From assembly GCF_905475395.1 (NCBI RefSeq), contig NC_058339.1, positions 35,287,172 through 35,351,171 of the forward strand: DNA of 64,000 nucleotides. Reading direction: 5' to 3'. Made by a program: the position numbers and the translations under genes. The stretch's first letter is position 1. Every line of letters begins with the position of its first letter. The notes beneath the pieces are model-generated. The model did no database searches, was not told the origin of the DNA, and was given only the letters and a program-made list of their open reading frames with translations. The DNA comes from Chrysoperla carnea (lineage: Eukaryota; Arthropoda; Insecta; Neuroptera; Chrysopidae). Shown here one piece after another: positions 10,513-22,273 of this stretch.

Positions 10513-13500
10513 TTTAATACCATAATAGGAGGATTTAAATTCTTAACAGGATTGAAAACATTTAATCTTTAATCATCATATTGAATTTTAATCAAAGAAA
10601 CTGAAGTTGCAATTTAATTCTACAAAAATAAATACTGAATCGATTTGAAGCTCATTTACTCTTTTTTAAAATTTCAAATGGTTATCAATAAGGAATAATT
10701 TGAAAACTAAAACAATTTTTTCCAATTATACGAATGTATAGTCTTAAGCGAAATTCAAAACGATTTAATAAGTGATTTCTAAGAAAATCATCTCCTACTC
10801 AACGACTGTTAACCTTCCGATTCGTTGTATGTGATAGACTATTTTGAAGCAGATATTCAAAAAATTCATAAAATTTTCAAAATTAATCAACATCTTGTTG
10901 GTCATCTTGTTTATTCGATATAGCGTATCTTTAAGAAACCAAATTAGGATAAAAATTTGTATCCTTATTCACAGCGCTTATATATGGTTTGGATTGTAGA
11001 GTATGAGGATCACAGACTCTGTATATAAAATATAATCGTCAAATAGAGGAAATTGTAGAATTATATGTAACTTTAAATTAAAGTATTATAGATACATTAG
11101 TAATAAATAATATGTAAAGATAAACAAAATTCGAGATTTCACCTCTTCACATTTTCTATTAGAGTCTATTTTACAATTAGGATCGTCTATCGTTTGTCAC
11201 ATATCCTGACTCCGACAAACGACTTCCAATTGTAGAATAAGCTGTAGAAATACTTAAATGAAAAGTCAATCAATCTTTTTTGTGACAGTCTTTATAGACA
11301 GAGCACAGTGTTGTATTAGAAATTATCTAACTAATCTAATCGGAAAATATCATTGAGTTGAAAATAAATTATAATTATGGAAGAAATTTTATGTAATTTT
11401 TTTTTTTCTGGAAGCAAATATTGGTTATACGATTTATAATAAGAAAGTTTTAATAATTTCTTTAATCCAACACTGTGTATTTCTAAGTATTACAAAGATG
11501 ATTTATTTTTTATTGATAACATTGATTTAAAAATTATAAAATAAGAATAAGTTTTTCAACACATAAGTAACGATTTTTATACATTATACTATTTTCAGAT
11601 GGAATAGGGAACGTACATTTTATATAATATTGATATTCAAAGACAACAGACCTGAAAGACTCAGCGACTAGTATCTTGGGAATTAATTTCTGTGTATTTG
11701 TTTACATTTTTGCAACACGAAATTCATTTACGCAGACATGCTGATAAAATTATATCGTACGGCTTGCTTTTAAGGTCACCGTTACATTATAAAGGCGGTT
11801 TCAAATATGATCGGAGAATTTTCGATAAAAAATTTATGTCTCGGGTTGGGAAGTATTTAAGTTTGAAAATAAGATCAACTTTTTAAGTATTATATTTCAA
11901 TAATATTATCTGAAAATTCAAAAACTTCGAAATTATCTAAATTGTTACAGAGCCAAGAACGAAGCAGGCCAAAGTATCGTATCGGCTTGTTTTTTTTTTC
12001 CTTTAAGAACATTTTTGTAGAATAACATGCGGCACTCGAATTATATTTTGTAACGATCCCTATTGCACTATATAATGGAAAGAAATGTTTAAAAGAATAT
12101 TTGAATGAATAATTCAAGGCACGTTAATTATATGGACTGTTAAATATTTTTCGAAAAAAAAAAACAGTTACTTATGAATAAAAATCGTTATACAGTGTGT
12201 CAAGTGAATAATTTAAAATGAAAAAATTAAAATTTTTGTTAATAAATAAAAACAATTCAGAAAAAAAAAGTAGAGATAATTTTGGCATATAATTATTGTA
12301 GAATACAAAGTGTTTCAAAGATTGATTTATATAAGCGTATTCGAAAAGGGGATTTTTTTTAAAATGCAATTATTACGAGTCGATTTAAAATACAACCACC
12401 GCACAACCAAGTGTTTTTTTTTAACGAACGTATAATATTATTTGGAAGCATTATTTAATAATTGAAATGTAGAAATGGGTACATTTAACTGTAGAGTAGC
12501 TACTTTACACAGCTTACATGCTGTATTTCGATGAAAAATAAAAGTAAACACAAATTCTCACATGGAATATACAGGTAAGAAAGTAAAGAACCCAAGCTCA
12601 GAAGTAAAAATAATAATTAATACAAAAATATCGAGGACAAAAAAGGTTTTTGTTTCGTAAGTTGGCAGATATGTCCTTAATTACTATATCCAAAATAAGT
12701 AGTGCGTCATGATTTTTTTCAATGATTAAAAAGATTAAATACAGAGATTTTCCTTAAAAATTAAGTGTTCCAAACAGAATTTCGTTTTCTGACTCGCTTC
12801 ATCTTAAATAGACGTAATTGCTAGTATACCAAAGCATTCAAGAGGGGTCGAGAGAGCGTCGTGGGCAAGTATCGTTCCGTAAGTTTAATTCTTATTGTTT
12901 TCTTCTATAAAAATGGATTAAAAAAATGAATCCCCTGTTGAAAGCGGTTGCTTGAGAAAATTCCTCAAGAACATATTCTGAATTTAGAGTCTTAGAGTCT
13001 TTATTGAAGGAAACAAATTAAGGATAGTTTGTTGATAGAGCAGTTTTGTTAAATAAAAACTACAAAAAGTTTGTGGTAAAATTTATAAGCTTGAAACCAA
13101 ATTAAATTTTTATTATTATATTTTTTGGAACACATTTTAGAAGCTTGAGTTCTTTTTCTAGACCAATCTTGCTTACTTGTAAACTTTAAAGTTTAAGTTT
13201 AAGTTTTTACTCAGCATTATCGCTGGAATGTTAAAAGAACCAATTTAATATTCAGATTACCCAACATAATAATTATTATATTTAGGATCGTTTATGACCT
13301 GCATAAGCTTTTTTTTATATATTTATTTTTAGAGACCTTAAGATTTTTTATGGCAATTTTAATTTTTAGGCAGAGATTGGTCCTTTACTGTTTTCTAACA
13401 TATTTCAAAGAGTCAGTACACAGTTAATAATCATTGAATTCCTAATCCAATCAATAGGGACCTAAATTCGATACGAATTTAACTCTGATTGTGTAAATTA

Positions 13501-13714
13501 CTCAGCCTTCCAAATATATCACATTATTAATTACATTTAACGTCAGTTATATTTTTTTGTTCTTTCTGAGACACCCTGTATTTTTATATAAACATGTATA
13601 TAAATTAATTTTTTCAATTTAAATTGTTTAAATTGTTAAAACACAATTGTCTACATGTTAAAATATTTTTTTTTTACATATACACTTAGTAAAGGTTTAT
13701 AAACCACTCTTCTA
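10513..13714. other. Gene-poor AT-rich intergenic DNA downstream of RhoGAP68F
   Basis: Nothing with protein similarity or a recognisable RNA fold was seen. The last part probably includes only the short 3' UTR of RhoGAP68F, since a poly(A) signal sits about 80 bp beyond its stop codon. The sequence near 13565-13577 (GACACCCTGTA) resembles the terminal bases of many insect repeats but has no visible partner end. Confidence 0.4.
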
Positions 13715-13720
13715 TTTATT
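13715..13720 (-). terminator. Poly(A) signal of RhoGAP68F
   Basis: AATAAA on the minus strand, 79 bp past the stop codon of the RhoGAP gene. Confidence 0.5.
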
Positions 13721-13798
13721 CTTCTCTCTCTTTTATTTTTGTATTTACCATATAATATTTTTGTATGTTGTAAATAATAAAAAGTAAGTTATTGTTGG

Positions 13799-16700
13799 TT
13801 AAACAATAAATATTGAATCTTGATTTTGTAATAAAAAGTTTGTAAACATATTTATTGGTCCAATTGCAATCAATGACATTTGTTCAGTTTCTGGCCATAT
13901 TAAATTTGGACCAAATACAACAGCTAAATTATATGCAGTCATTTTATTTAAATCGCTACGATCCATTACCCTGTATAAAAACTGTACTAAATATTTCAAT
14001 ACTTTATAATTTGGTACTGGTAATTTTTCTAATATTAGTATTGATACTTGTCGTTGGCGTTCATCTTTTGACCAAACTAAAAATCAAATTATAATTAGTA
14101 AATTTTTTTTTAATAAAATCATTTTGTAAATGATTTTTCTATAAAGATTGACCGTTATTTAGCTGTAAACAATTTAATATTTGGAAAAGAGCTCATTTTA
14201 TAAAATAATCGGGGAAATAAAATCGGAAAAACAATCTAACCCACGAATCAACTCCTCGTCAGTAGATTTTTATGGGAGCTGATGAAAATGTTTGTCTACG
14301 ACGACCATACGGTAGGACAGAAGTAACCTACTTCTGGACAACACATTCTCTTTATTTGATATTAAAAAACATTAATGGATTTTATATTCTAGACCATTCT
14401 CAAAGTTTTCGATATAGAAGCATTTGAAAAACTAAAAGTACGGGTTTTTTGCTGAAATTTCGTTATTGAAGAAAATAAAGGTTTTTTTGTGGTTATGGTC
14501 AAAAATTTGCTTTGAAAACTATATGACTTTATATTTGGAACCATTTTAAACACTTATTGACTCTTAACATTTTTTACTTCACCGCAATGTTTTCGATATA
14601 TATGCTCCCATAAAAATCTACTGACGAGGAGTCGATTCTTGGGTCAAATGCATCGACGAAAAAGGTATGAGATATTAATTGGGCGTGTGTTTAATAATAA
14701 AAACTACAGCTTTAGATTGAAATAATTTGTAATTACTCTTCAGGGCTTTGCTAAAGGATTTTCTAAAGAATTTTGGCTAACTGAAAAATTTCATTTTTTA
14801 ACACTGTTTTTCAACCTTGTATCGTTTCCAAGTTATTTTGGTCCATTAATTATGGAAACGGTTATGCTTAACTTGAATCATGTATCTTTATGTTTTTAGG
14901 ACATATCAAAATCTTTTTATTATTCGAATTAAAAACGAGAATTTAAAAAAAAAAATTGTATTACCTGTAAATTGCATAATTTCATCATAAAGATCATATG
15001 TTAGAAGAGGTTCGGTGAGTTCTCTTAAAAATGTTTTTAGGAGTACGGCTGCAACATGTGGATCATTTAACGGTACTATTTCACCTTTGTTGACTCGAGC
15101 CTTAAGGTCTCGTACAATTACAGCACTAGCTGAACGCCTAAACAATCCTTCAGTTTCTAAAACTATAACAAAACTATTTTTTAGTATTAAAAACAAAATT
15201 ATTGTAGTAGAGGAAATAGAAATATTAATTTTTTCGATAATTATACTTCACAGTGAGGATTACCCCTTTGAAAAAATCAAGAAAATCGGGAAAAAAAAAT
15301 TTTTGTTTTAGAATTCGATGAAACTCAGTGGATGGGGCAATTTTGATCCAAAAAGAATAAAAACAGGTTAATTTAATGATTGGATGCCGAGTTTTCGAGA
15401 TATCGCAATATTTGGATCGATTTTAGTCCAAATTTAGTTTAGCTCGAACCGGAGAACTCCCTCGAACAACCAATGCGATTTTACAGGTGCTCAGAAATAA
15501 AGAAGTAAAGAACACAAAAAAAGTCTTTATTGATAGATTTTTATTACGGGGAGACGCTAGTATTGTATATACAATAAAAATATAAAAACACTTACCATCA
15601 GGATTATCTAAATATTCAACACATTGTCGAACAATTGGCGGTATCACTTCCCCACCATTATTATCGACAATAAATTGTAACGACACACCAAATTGTTGTG
15701 TAGCTAATAATTGCGGTACATTAATATTATCTGGTTTTGTAGGAGTTGGAGGTTTTGCTCTTTGTACTAATTGTTCATCATGGCTAAAAAAATCATATAT
15801 TTTCACAATATATTGAATACAATATTTTTTTAAATAATGAACAACTCACTTTAAAACAGCCTGAGGTATACATCGTCGATCTAAGGTCATATGTTCTTGT
15901 AATTCATGTAAGAAATTGATATAAACTATTTTCCTGCCAAACTTTGCACTGATTGCTGGACGAAATATTTGTGAAACAATTCGTATAAATGATGTTGGGT
16001 GAACTAAAAACAATGCTTTTAAATTTTTCTTATACTTTCGATCAAATGCACGATACGCTTGCCATAACCATGTTAGTGCTGGTTTATTTTTGGATGTTAA
16101 ACCGTAATGGAAATATACTAAACTGTAATCTTGTTCGACGTACTGATCAAGTGTGAATTTTAAATATCTAAAAAAAATGAAAATATATATCAATTTTTTA
16201 ATTTTAGGTATTCTTTGTTTGTTTAATGAAAAAATATAATACTTTAAGATTTTGATTCTCCTGGAATCGTTGGTACGGCGTTCAAATTGGTTTCAAAAAA
16301 CTTATTTTTTCCAAGATTGAAACAAAAATTCTACGAGGTTAAATTTCATAATTAAGCGAAAAATACAGAAATACTCGATTTTACTCAAATACTAATACAT
16401 AAAAATCATTTAGTAAAATAAATGTATAGATTTAAAGGTATCAACAAAGAATTAGGTCTTCAGAGTCCAGTCTCAAAGACACAGGAAACATATTTATCAT
16501 ATTCTTCCATCGAGACTAAAATTTCCTGACTATTCCATGATATTTCCATAACCACAAAATTCCCTGACTTATCCAGGTTTTTCCGATCGCTCTGATCGAC
16601 CAATATATCTGATTGATGGCAAAAACGCAATAATAGTTTTTTATTAAGAAGGGCTTATGAAGAAAGACCTAGGTAAAATCTTTAAAACATCACCTCTGAT

Positions 16701-19540
16701 TTCTAATACTCTAATTTCAAAACTGAATACAAACTACAAAATAAATACTTAATACTTACTGTAAAAGTCGTCCATGATCAATTTCTTTACTATTTGGTAA
16801 TCGACATGCATATACAGTGATAATTTTCCGTCCTAATTTATCATCACCAATCACATCAACAATTGCATGTCGATGTATATCCATTAAACTACTTGGTGTC
16901 TCATAAAATCCATCGTTGTTACTAACTAATGCTGGATACGACACACCAATACTATCTGGTCCACTACCCAACAAAACACCTCCACCTAACTGTTCTTCAA
17001 AATTCTCCTCTGTAAAATCTGATACTGGTGAGTCCATACCACTCGATTCAATTTCTTGAATTAGGTCCACTGTTGATGACATTATGCGAAATATTAAAAT
17101 AAGAAATCAATTAATTTATTTTAACAAATATTTTAAAATTTATGAATAGGAAATAATTATTAAAGAAAGTACTTATAAATTGATATGTTAGTTTATAAGA
17201 TAACATAATAAGAGTTAAGTGCTTATCAATGACTAATCGTATGCAACAGGAACGGCTTTAAAGTGAAACAAACTATATATATTTAATCATTAAAAAACAG
17301 GAGACGGGCGTATTTACGGGGTGTGTTTGGGTCTTCAGCCGACTGCTCTTAGTCTTTGCGAAGACAGTAAAGTCTGCCGAAAATCAGCTTGATATATTAA
17401 TTTTACATACTGTTTGATAATTTTTTTGTAACCACTTCATTTCTGTTATTCTTCTTGTACAAGTATGCAGGGTGGAACAGAATAGTGTGCGATTTTGAAA
17501 ACGCCATAAAACAAAAGCCATCAATTTTTCCTATTTAATTTCTCAAACTCTTTTAATAAAATTCACTTTTTTAATTCAAACTTTTTGTTTCGGAATTTGC
17601 TAATATTAATTAAATACAGTAATTTTGCATTTTGTTAAAACATATCCCCTTCAGGACGCACAATAAAAATATTTAGCTAGATTATAAATTATTATTAATT
17701 AGCATAATAAATAAATATGAGTAAGTTTAAATGAATATTTTCCGCACCCTAATAACTATAAATGCCGACCCTGTGATGTTTTATCATAAATCAAAAAAAA
17801 TAAATAAACATACCTGTATCAGCGTCAGGTGGTTGATGCAATTCTGTATCATCAAATTCGAGATTTGGTTCGTAGTCATGGACATCCGATAGACTAGGGT
17901 ATGGTTCATCATTGTCATTTAAACCATGAGCAACTGAAATAATATAAAAAACAATAATAATTAAAATAAATAGAAAAATAATAGATACACCAACTACAAA
18001 ATAATTACTTTTTGAATATGTTGTTTTTAAAAAAATCTACTGAGTTTACAACAAAAAAGTTTCAAACAAAAGTTGTTTTTTTAAAACGTTCTTGTCGCGA
18101 CAGGAACAGGAGAAAACTCATCTATAGTCGAAAAACTAGACCCAACCAACTCGTAATTACAACAAGAATTACATATGATGATAAATTTAAAATAAAATTA
18201 ATAAAAAAGAATTGAGATTGCTACTGGATTCGAATCCAGTAATGAATAATATAACACATTAGATAGCCACCTCTCAATCCACTTAGCTATCCGGTCTTCA
18301 ACATAATGTGTATAACATTAATAATTTGTTATGTGTAATAATCGGCAGCCGGCTGTCTAAAGTCTAATTATTCCTGTCGTGACAAGTACTATTTTTAAAG
18401 GATAATAAAATATCAATTTTTACACAGTGCGCTATTTTTTAAAATTTCCATCCTTATTCTTAATCCACCATTAAAGAATTTGAGGAGCCCTATCGCCTGA
18501 ACACACAGCATTGTGTCCGAATGGGACTACATACTCGCGTATATTAGTTAACAGTATTCAAGATATAAAGATTTATTTTAAATTCAAGATTTATTTTATT
18601 TTCCCCAACGAAGAACAAATTTTCTGTACTTCAAACTTTTCCATATTTTTCAATGGATGTTTTATTATTTATATAAATGTCAACACAGGGATAACATAAC
18701 ATAAGGGGCAATAACCCTCAAGTCAGTGCTAGCTCGCACCCATTAGAGGCATTGTCAACCCGTATAACGCCTATGAATTTCATCACAGAGTTAACGAAAG
18801 AGGCAAAAAAATTCAAAGACCATTCACGCTACGTACAAAATTGTGTACGAATAGCCTTGTTTAATATACCTAGAATTATTTTTAGGTATTGTGGAATTTG
18901 TCTTGTTATTTGCCTAACTAGATTTAAAATCAAAGTCAATAAAAGTTCATATTATTATGTAGATGAGTTTTCTTTATAATATACGGGGTTTAAACAATTT
19001 TCATAGGTTCATGTAAAATAAAAAAAGTTACACAAGTATATTTGCTTAAATTATTACAATTGGTAGAAAATCAATTTAAATTAAACACGGAAATTAGAAG
19101 ATTCCACAATCCATATCTATTGACTCATGCCTACTATTCTTTATTATTTCATTAGCATAACGTTTCAACCTTCGATAAAAACAAAGGCTTATTCATATTA
19201 AGAAACTTGATTTTACAATTGATAGAATACCATTAAACAGGTGTCTACTTTAAAGCGTCATATTTTCCACCCACATATTTTAAAAGATAATGAAAATACA
19301 AAAAAAAATGTATCTTGATATGAGTGACCTCTGTTTTAAATTACATGAAAATATGAAAATTTTATAATGTAAATAATTCAAATAACATGAAAATGTTTAT
19401 ATCAAAATAGAACGATGTTTGTGAGTTTAAAATGACGAACATAAATAAAAATAGATAATTGTTGAATACACATGTTATATGTTTATATTACCTTGAAAAG
19501 CTTTTATAGGACTTAATTTTGGTTGTTGATCAGCTTCCAT
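13799..19540 (-). CDS. RhoGAP68F: BCH (Sec14-like) and RhoGAP domain protein, ARHGAP1/RhoGAP68F type
   Basis: GTPase-activating protein that switches off Rho/Cdc42-type GTPases and links them to endosomal membranes. Seven exons, 5' to 3': 19492-19540, 17814-17933, 16760-17069, 15850-16167, 15596-15783, 14965-15156, 13799-14076. Phases agree and give 484 residues, close to fly RhoGAP68F and human ARHGAP1. An acidic N-terminus is followed by a CRAL-TRIO-like BCH domain at about 123-265 ([43 protein letters not shown]), a proline-rich linker (AKPPTPTKP) and a RhoGAP domain from about 285. The arginine finger is in [11 protein letters not shown]; also seen are [12 protein letters not shown] and [17 protein letters not shown] with the conserved Asn. 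An in-frame ATG at 17082, just upstream of the exon 3 acceptor, could start a shorter isoform. Introns hold two inverted-repeat elements. Tandem with mRpS23 on the same strand. Confidence 0.95.
14239..14644. mobile_element. MITE with 41-bp terminal inverted repeats in RhoGAP68F intron
   Basis: The left terminus, 14239-14279, begins ACCCACGAATCAACTCC. The right terminus, read in reverse complement from 14644, begins ACCCAAGAATCGACTCC. The arms then agree through TCGTCAGTAGATTTTTATGG and GAGC, with two mismatches in 41 bp. The 406-bp interior has no transposase frame. It lies in the intron between exons 6 and 7. A target duplication was not obvious, so the exact ends may shift by a few bases. 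The high arm identity suggests recent activity. Confidence 0.75.
18091..18386 (-). mobile_element. Inverted-repeat-bounded element with tRNA-like core (possible SINE/MITE composite)
   Basis: A 296-bp block lies in the first intron of RhoGAP68F. Its ends are inverted copies: CTTGTCGCGACAGGAA at 18091-18106 and, read in reverse complement, CTTGTCACGACAGGAA at 18371-18386 (15 of 16 match). Inside, on the minus strand, are sequences fitting both internal RNA polymerase III promoter boxes: TAGCTAAGTGG (A box, 18279-18289) and GGATTCGAATCC (B box, 18226-18237), spaced as in tRNAs. The T-arm-like stem ACTGG/CCAGT has an 8-nt loop instead of 7, and no matching acceptor stem is seen, so this is not a functional tRNA gene. 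A tRNA-derived SINE head is the simplest reading. Terminal inverted repeats around a SINE head are unusual. Confidence 0.55.
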
Positions 19541-21161
19541 ATTTCTTTGAAATAATAATTAGTAAATGATAATTCAAATTTCAGAATATTTTTGATAGAA
19601 AAGACACTCCCATGTCACAAATATTATTATTTATTTGAGATTCTCAATTGATATTCAATGTTTTTAAAACACATACGACTTAATTAATTTTATTGACTAG
19701 TTTTTATTCGCATTAAATGTTGTAGATAATATAAAAAATTCGAGCATAGTGTCGTCAGTCAAAACAAGTATTTTAATGACATTAAAAATTTTCTTTCTGT
19801 CAATTGACATGAATGCCAATATTAAATGTTATGCCAAGAATTGATTCGATCTAGATTAAACTCGAAGAGTTAGTTATTTGAACACTTCACAGATATCGAA
19901 TAAATAAAATAGATTGACCACGCCGTTATTAAAAATGTTACAAAATAACCGGTAGAGAGGTATACCCTTTGAAATAAAATATATGATCTAAGGATATATC
20001 TGTATGCGAGACCTAAACAAAGTACGCGTATAGCTGTTTTAATTTCTGGATTAGTATATACAAATATGTGTTGTCAATGATGTGTCAATTTATTTTGGCT
20101 TTGTGATATTTTATGTTTATTTATTGTTTGGAAGAACAAAAACATTCAAAAAACGTTATTCTAATTAATTGCTTCAGATTTAAATGAAAAACTATATGCA
20201 CTAAATTGAATATGGCAGATTTTTGTATGTATATACGTGTTTAATTATACAATAATTCAAAATATTCTCGCGCGTTGCCAGGCTGCGAGACAAAGAGGGA
20301 AGAAAGTCCCCTTTTTAACGGTCAATAATTCACTTATTGCGTTGCCTATGCTATTACGCATCTATGTTATATTACCTCTATGCACGAAATAGATGTGGTA
20401 GCAATTGCTGTATAATATTGCTTATTAAAGTATTGGTCTATTTTATATCATGTCTGTGGGTCGCTTACAGTGCTCACGAAAAATAAATATGCATTTTTTT
20501 CTTATGAAAAATAAATTTTCATTCATGTTTTAATTACTTTAACCCTTTAATTTATAAAAATTATTCGAGAAAATCGATATTTGTACCTTAATATATATTA
20601 CATATATTATTAAAACATGGCTTGTTAGCCCCCAAGACGAAAATAATAGAGTACATGCGTGCTAGAGTGTTTTATCGATACCTTATATATGAGAAGCGAA
20701 AAAGAAACATTTTTGAATATATACCAGCTTTTCCTGAATGATATTACATAGAAAATAGACTGAACGTTCTCTATCCAGCTTTAAAGTAAATAGACGTTGA
20801 AATACGCATAGAATATTATACATAGAGAATGCCATGGCCCATGGCCCAAAATTTGCGATATGATGAATGAGAGAGAAGACTGCCAGTTAGTTCCTATGTG
20901 TCCTTGTCTAGATATTGTTTACATTACACAAAATCTCTATGCATCATATGCTTATGACATATCTAGAGGATCTTTTTTTAATCTTCCCAGGAAAAAGGCT
21001 AATTAACACGAAACAGAATTCCATTTAAAATAATAATTTGTTTTAAAACAAGGTACTCAACAAAAAAAATATTTTTAATAATATTAATTAATACCATTAT
21101 AATGTAACAAATAAATTCACTAATGACTATAAGTTTAAGTTCAGATGAAATTGCAAAATCT
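19541..21161. other. Intergenic region, RhoGAP68F upstream and mRpS23 downstream
   Basis: Holds the RhoGAP68F promoter and the mRpS23 3' UTR. No conserved coding frame was recognised. A less AT-rich patch near 20265-20310 (GCGTTGCCAGGCTGCGAG) and repeated ATTATACATAGAGAAT-like motifs at 20730-20830 may be old repeat fragments, but no ends can be defined. Confidence 0.35.
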
Positions 21162-21726
21162 TCATTCTTTAAAAATATCTTTTATGGAGTTTTTACTTTC
21201 ATTTGATAATTTATTGTTTTCTTGGCTTGTATTTCCTGTTTGTATTTTACTGCTAGATTCATTTTGATTTTCAAACAACTGTTGACGTTTTGTAGCCCGT
21301 TCATTGTTAAAAACATTCAGAGCAGACTCATATAATTCGTTCTCAGTTTGATTAGAATTTTCCTTCGATAATCGGTCATAAGTACTTAAAAATTGTTGTG
21401 TAACAGTGGGTGTAGAACTTCTCAAATTTATCGTACCCAAAGTTTTATAATTTCTTTGAAATTTTGCTCTTACAATATCTTCTTTGTAAAATATTGGTTT
21501 TACTGATATCTTAGGTGCAGGTCTATCATATCTAGGTTCTAATTTTGGAGGAAATGCATCGTAAACATCAAACCAAATAGGTTTATCTTCTGCTTTAATT
21601 GCCCCGGATTTTAAGAGACCCCCAACTCTGAAAATTTACAAAACAATGTATTTTTTTATAAATTACTAAATAAATAATTTACCTTTCAAATATTGTTCCA
21701 ATTTTTTCTAATCTACTACGAGCCAT
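21162..21726 (-). CDS. mRpS23: Mitochondrial small-subunit ribosomal protein mS23 (mRpS23)
   Basis: Component of the small subunit of the animal mitochondrial ribosome. Two exons, 21683-21726 and 21162-21627, give 169 residues. The N-terminus is MARSRLEKIGTIFERVGGLL, followed by KPIWFDVYDAFPPKLEPRY and, further on, FYKEDIVRAKFQRNY. Human and fly mS23 read SRLE-GSIF-RV, PLWFDVYDAFPP and E-D-IRAKFY at matching places, which makes the identification firm. The C-terminal third is Ser/Asn/Glu-rich and poorly conserved, as is usual for this family. No classic presequence is obvious, also typical of mS23. It is divergent from RecQ4, with 547 bp between start codons, and lies tandem upstream of RhoGAP68F. 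Confidence 0.93.
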
Positions 21727-22273
21727 AATTTTTCTTGCTTTTCGCAAATATTTCAAAAATTTAGGTTATAAAAATTTTAGATTTTATTCTTTTCGATCTT
21801 CCTTAGTTATGCAACGAGTCCATTTTTTTAGGATGGTATTTAAATTTTTAGTTTCAGTACATGGAAAATAGTTTAAAAATTGCTAGTTTTTTATTGTTTT
21901 AACTATTTTAATTTTCTTAATTAGAGTTTGAAATGTTTTGATTAATTTTCAATTGAATTTTCTATTCATAAAAATTATTGATGAAGAAAAACGTGAATTT
22001 GTCACGATACTATAATCAGCTGAGTGATGTTTAGATATTCAACTAGTGTGGTAATTTGAATGATGGATTAATGTTATAAAATAAGTTTTTAACTTGTTTA
22101 AACCAAAACAAAATAATAAACAGTTTTGAAAGTTTAATGATATTTAATATAATAATTAAATTTATTTTAAATATTATTAAATCTTATGCTATAAAATAAT
22201 TAGTGAAAATCGTGAATTTCAAAGGCGGGAAAATGCTTTTAACAACATGAAAAATTAAATCATAAACTTAAAC
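21727..22273. promoter_or_regulatory. Shared divergent promoter region of mRpS23 and RecQ4
   Basis: The 547 bp between the two start codons must serve both genes. I looked for the DREF site TATCGATA, common at insect replication and mitochondrial genes, and did not find a full match. No TATA box or E-box stood out. The assignment rests on gene orientation only. Confidence 0.35.

Noticed and set aside
18210-18300. Functional tRNA gene on the minus strand
   Set aside because: A and B boxes are present, but the T loop has 8 bases, the D arm is too long and no 3' acceptor strand pairs with the 5' end. It is kept only as a tRNA-like repeat core.
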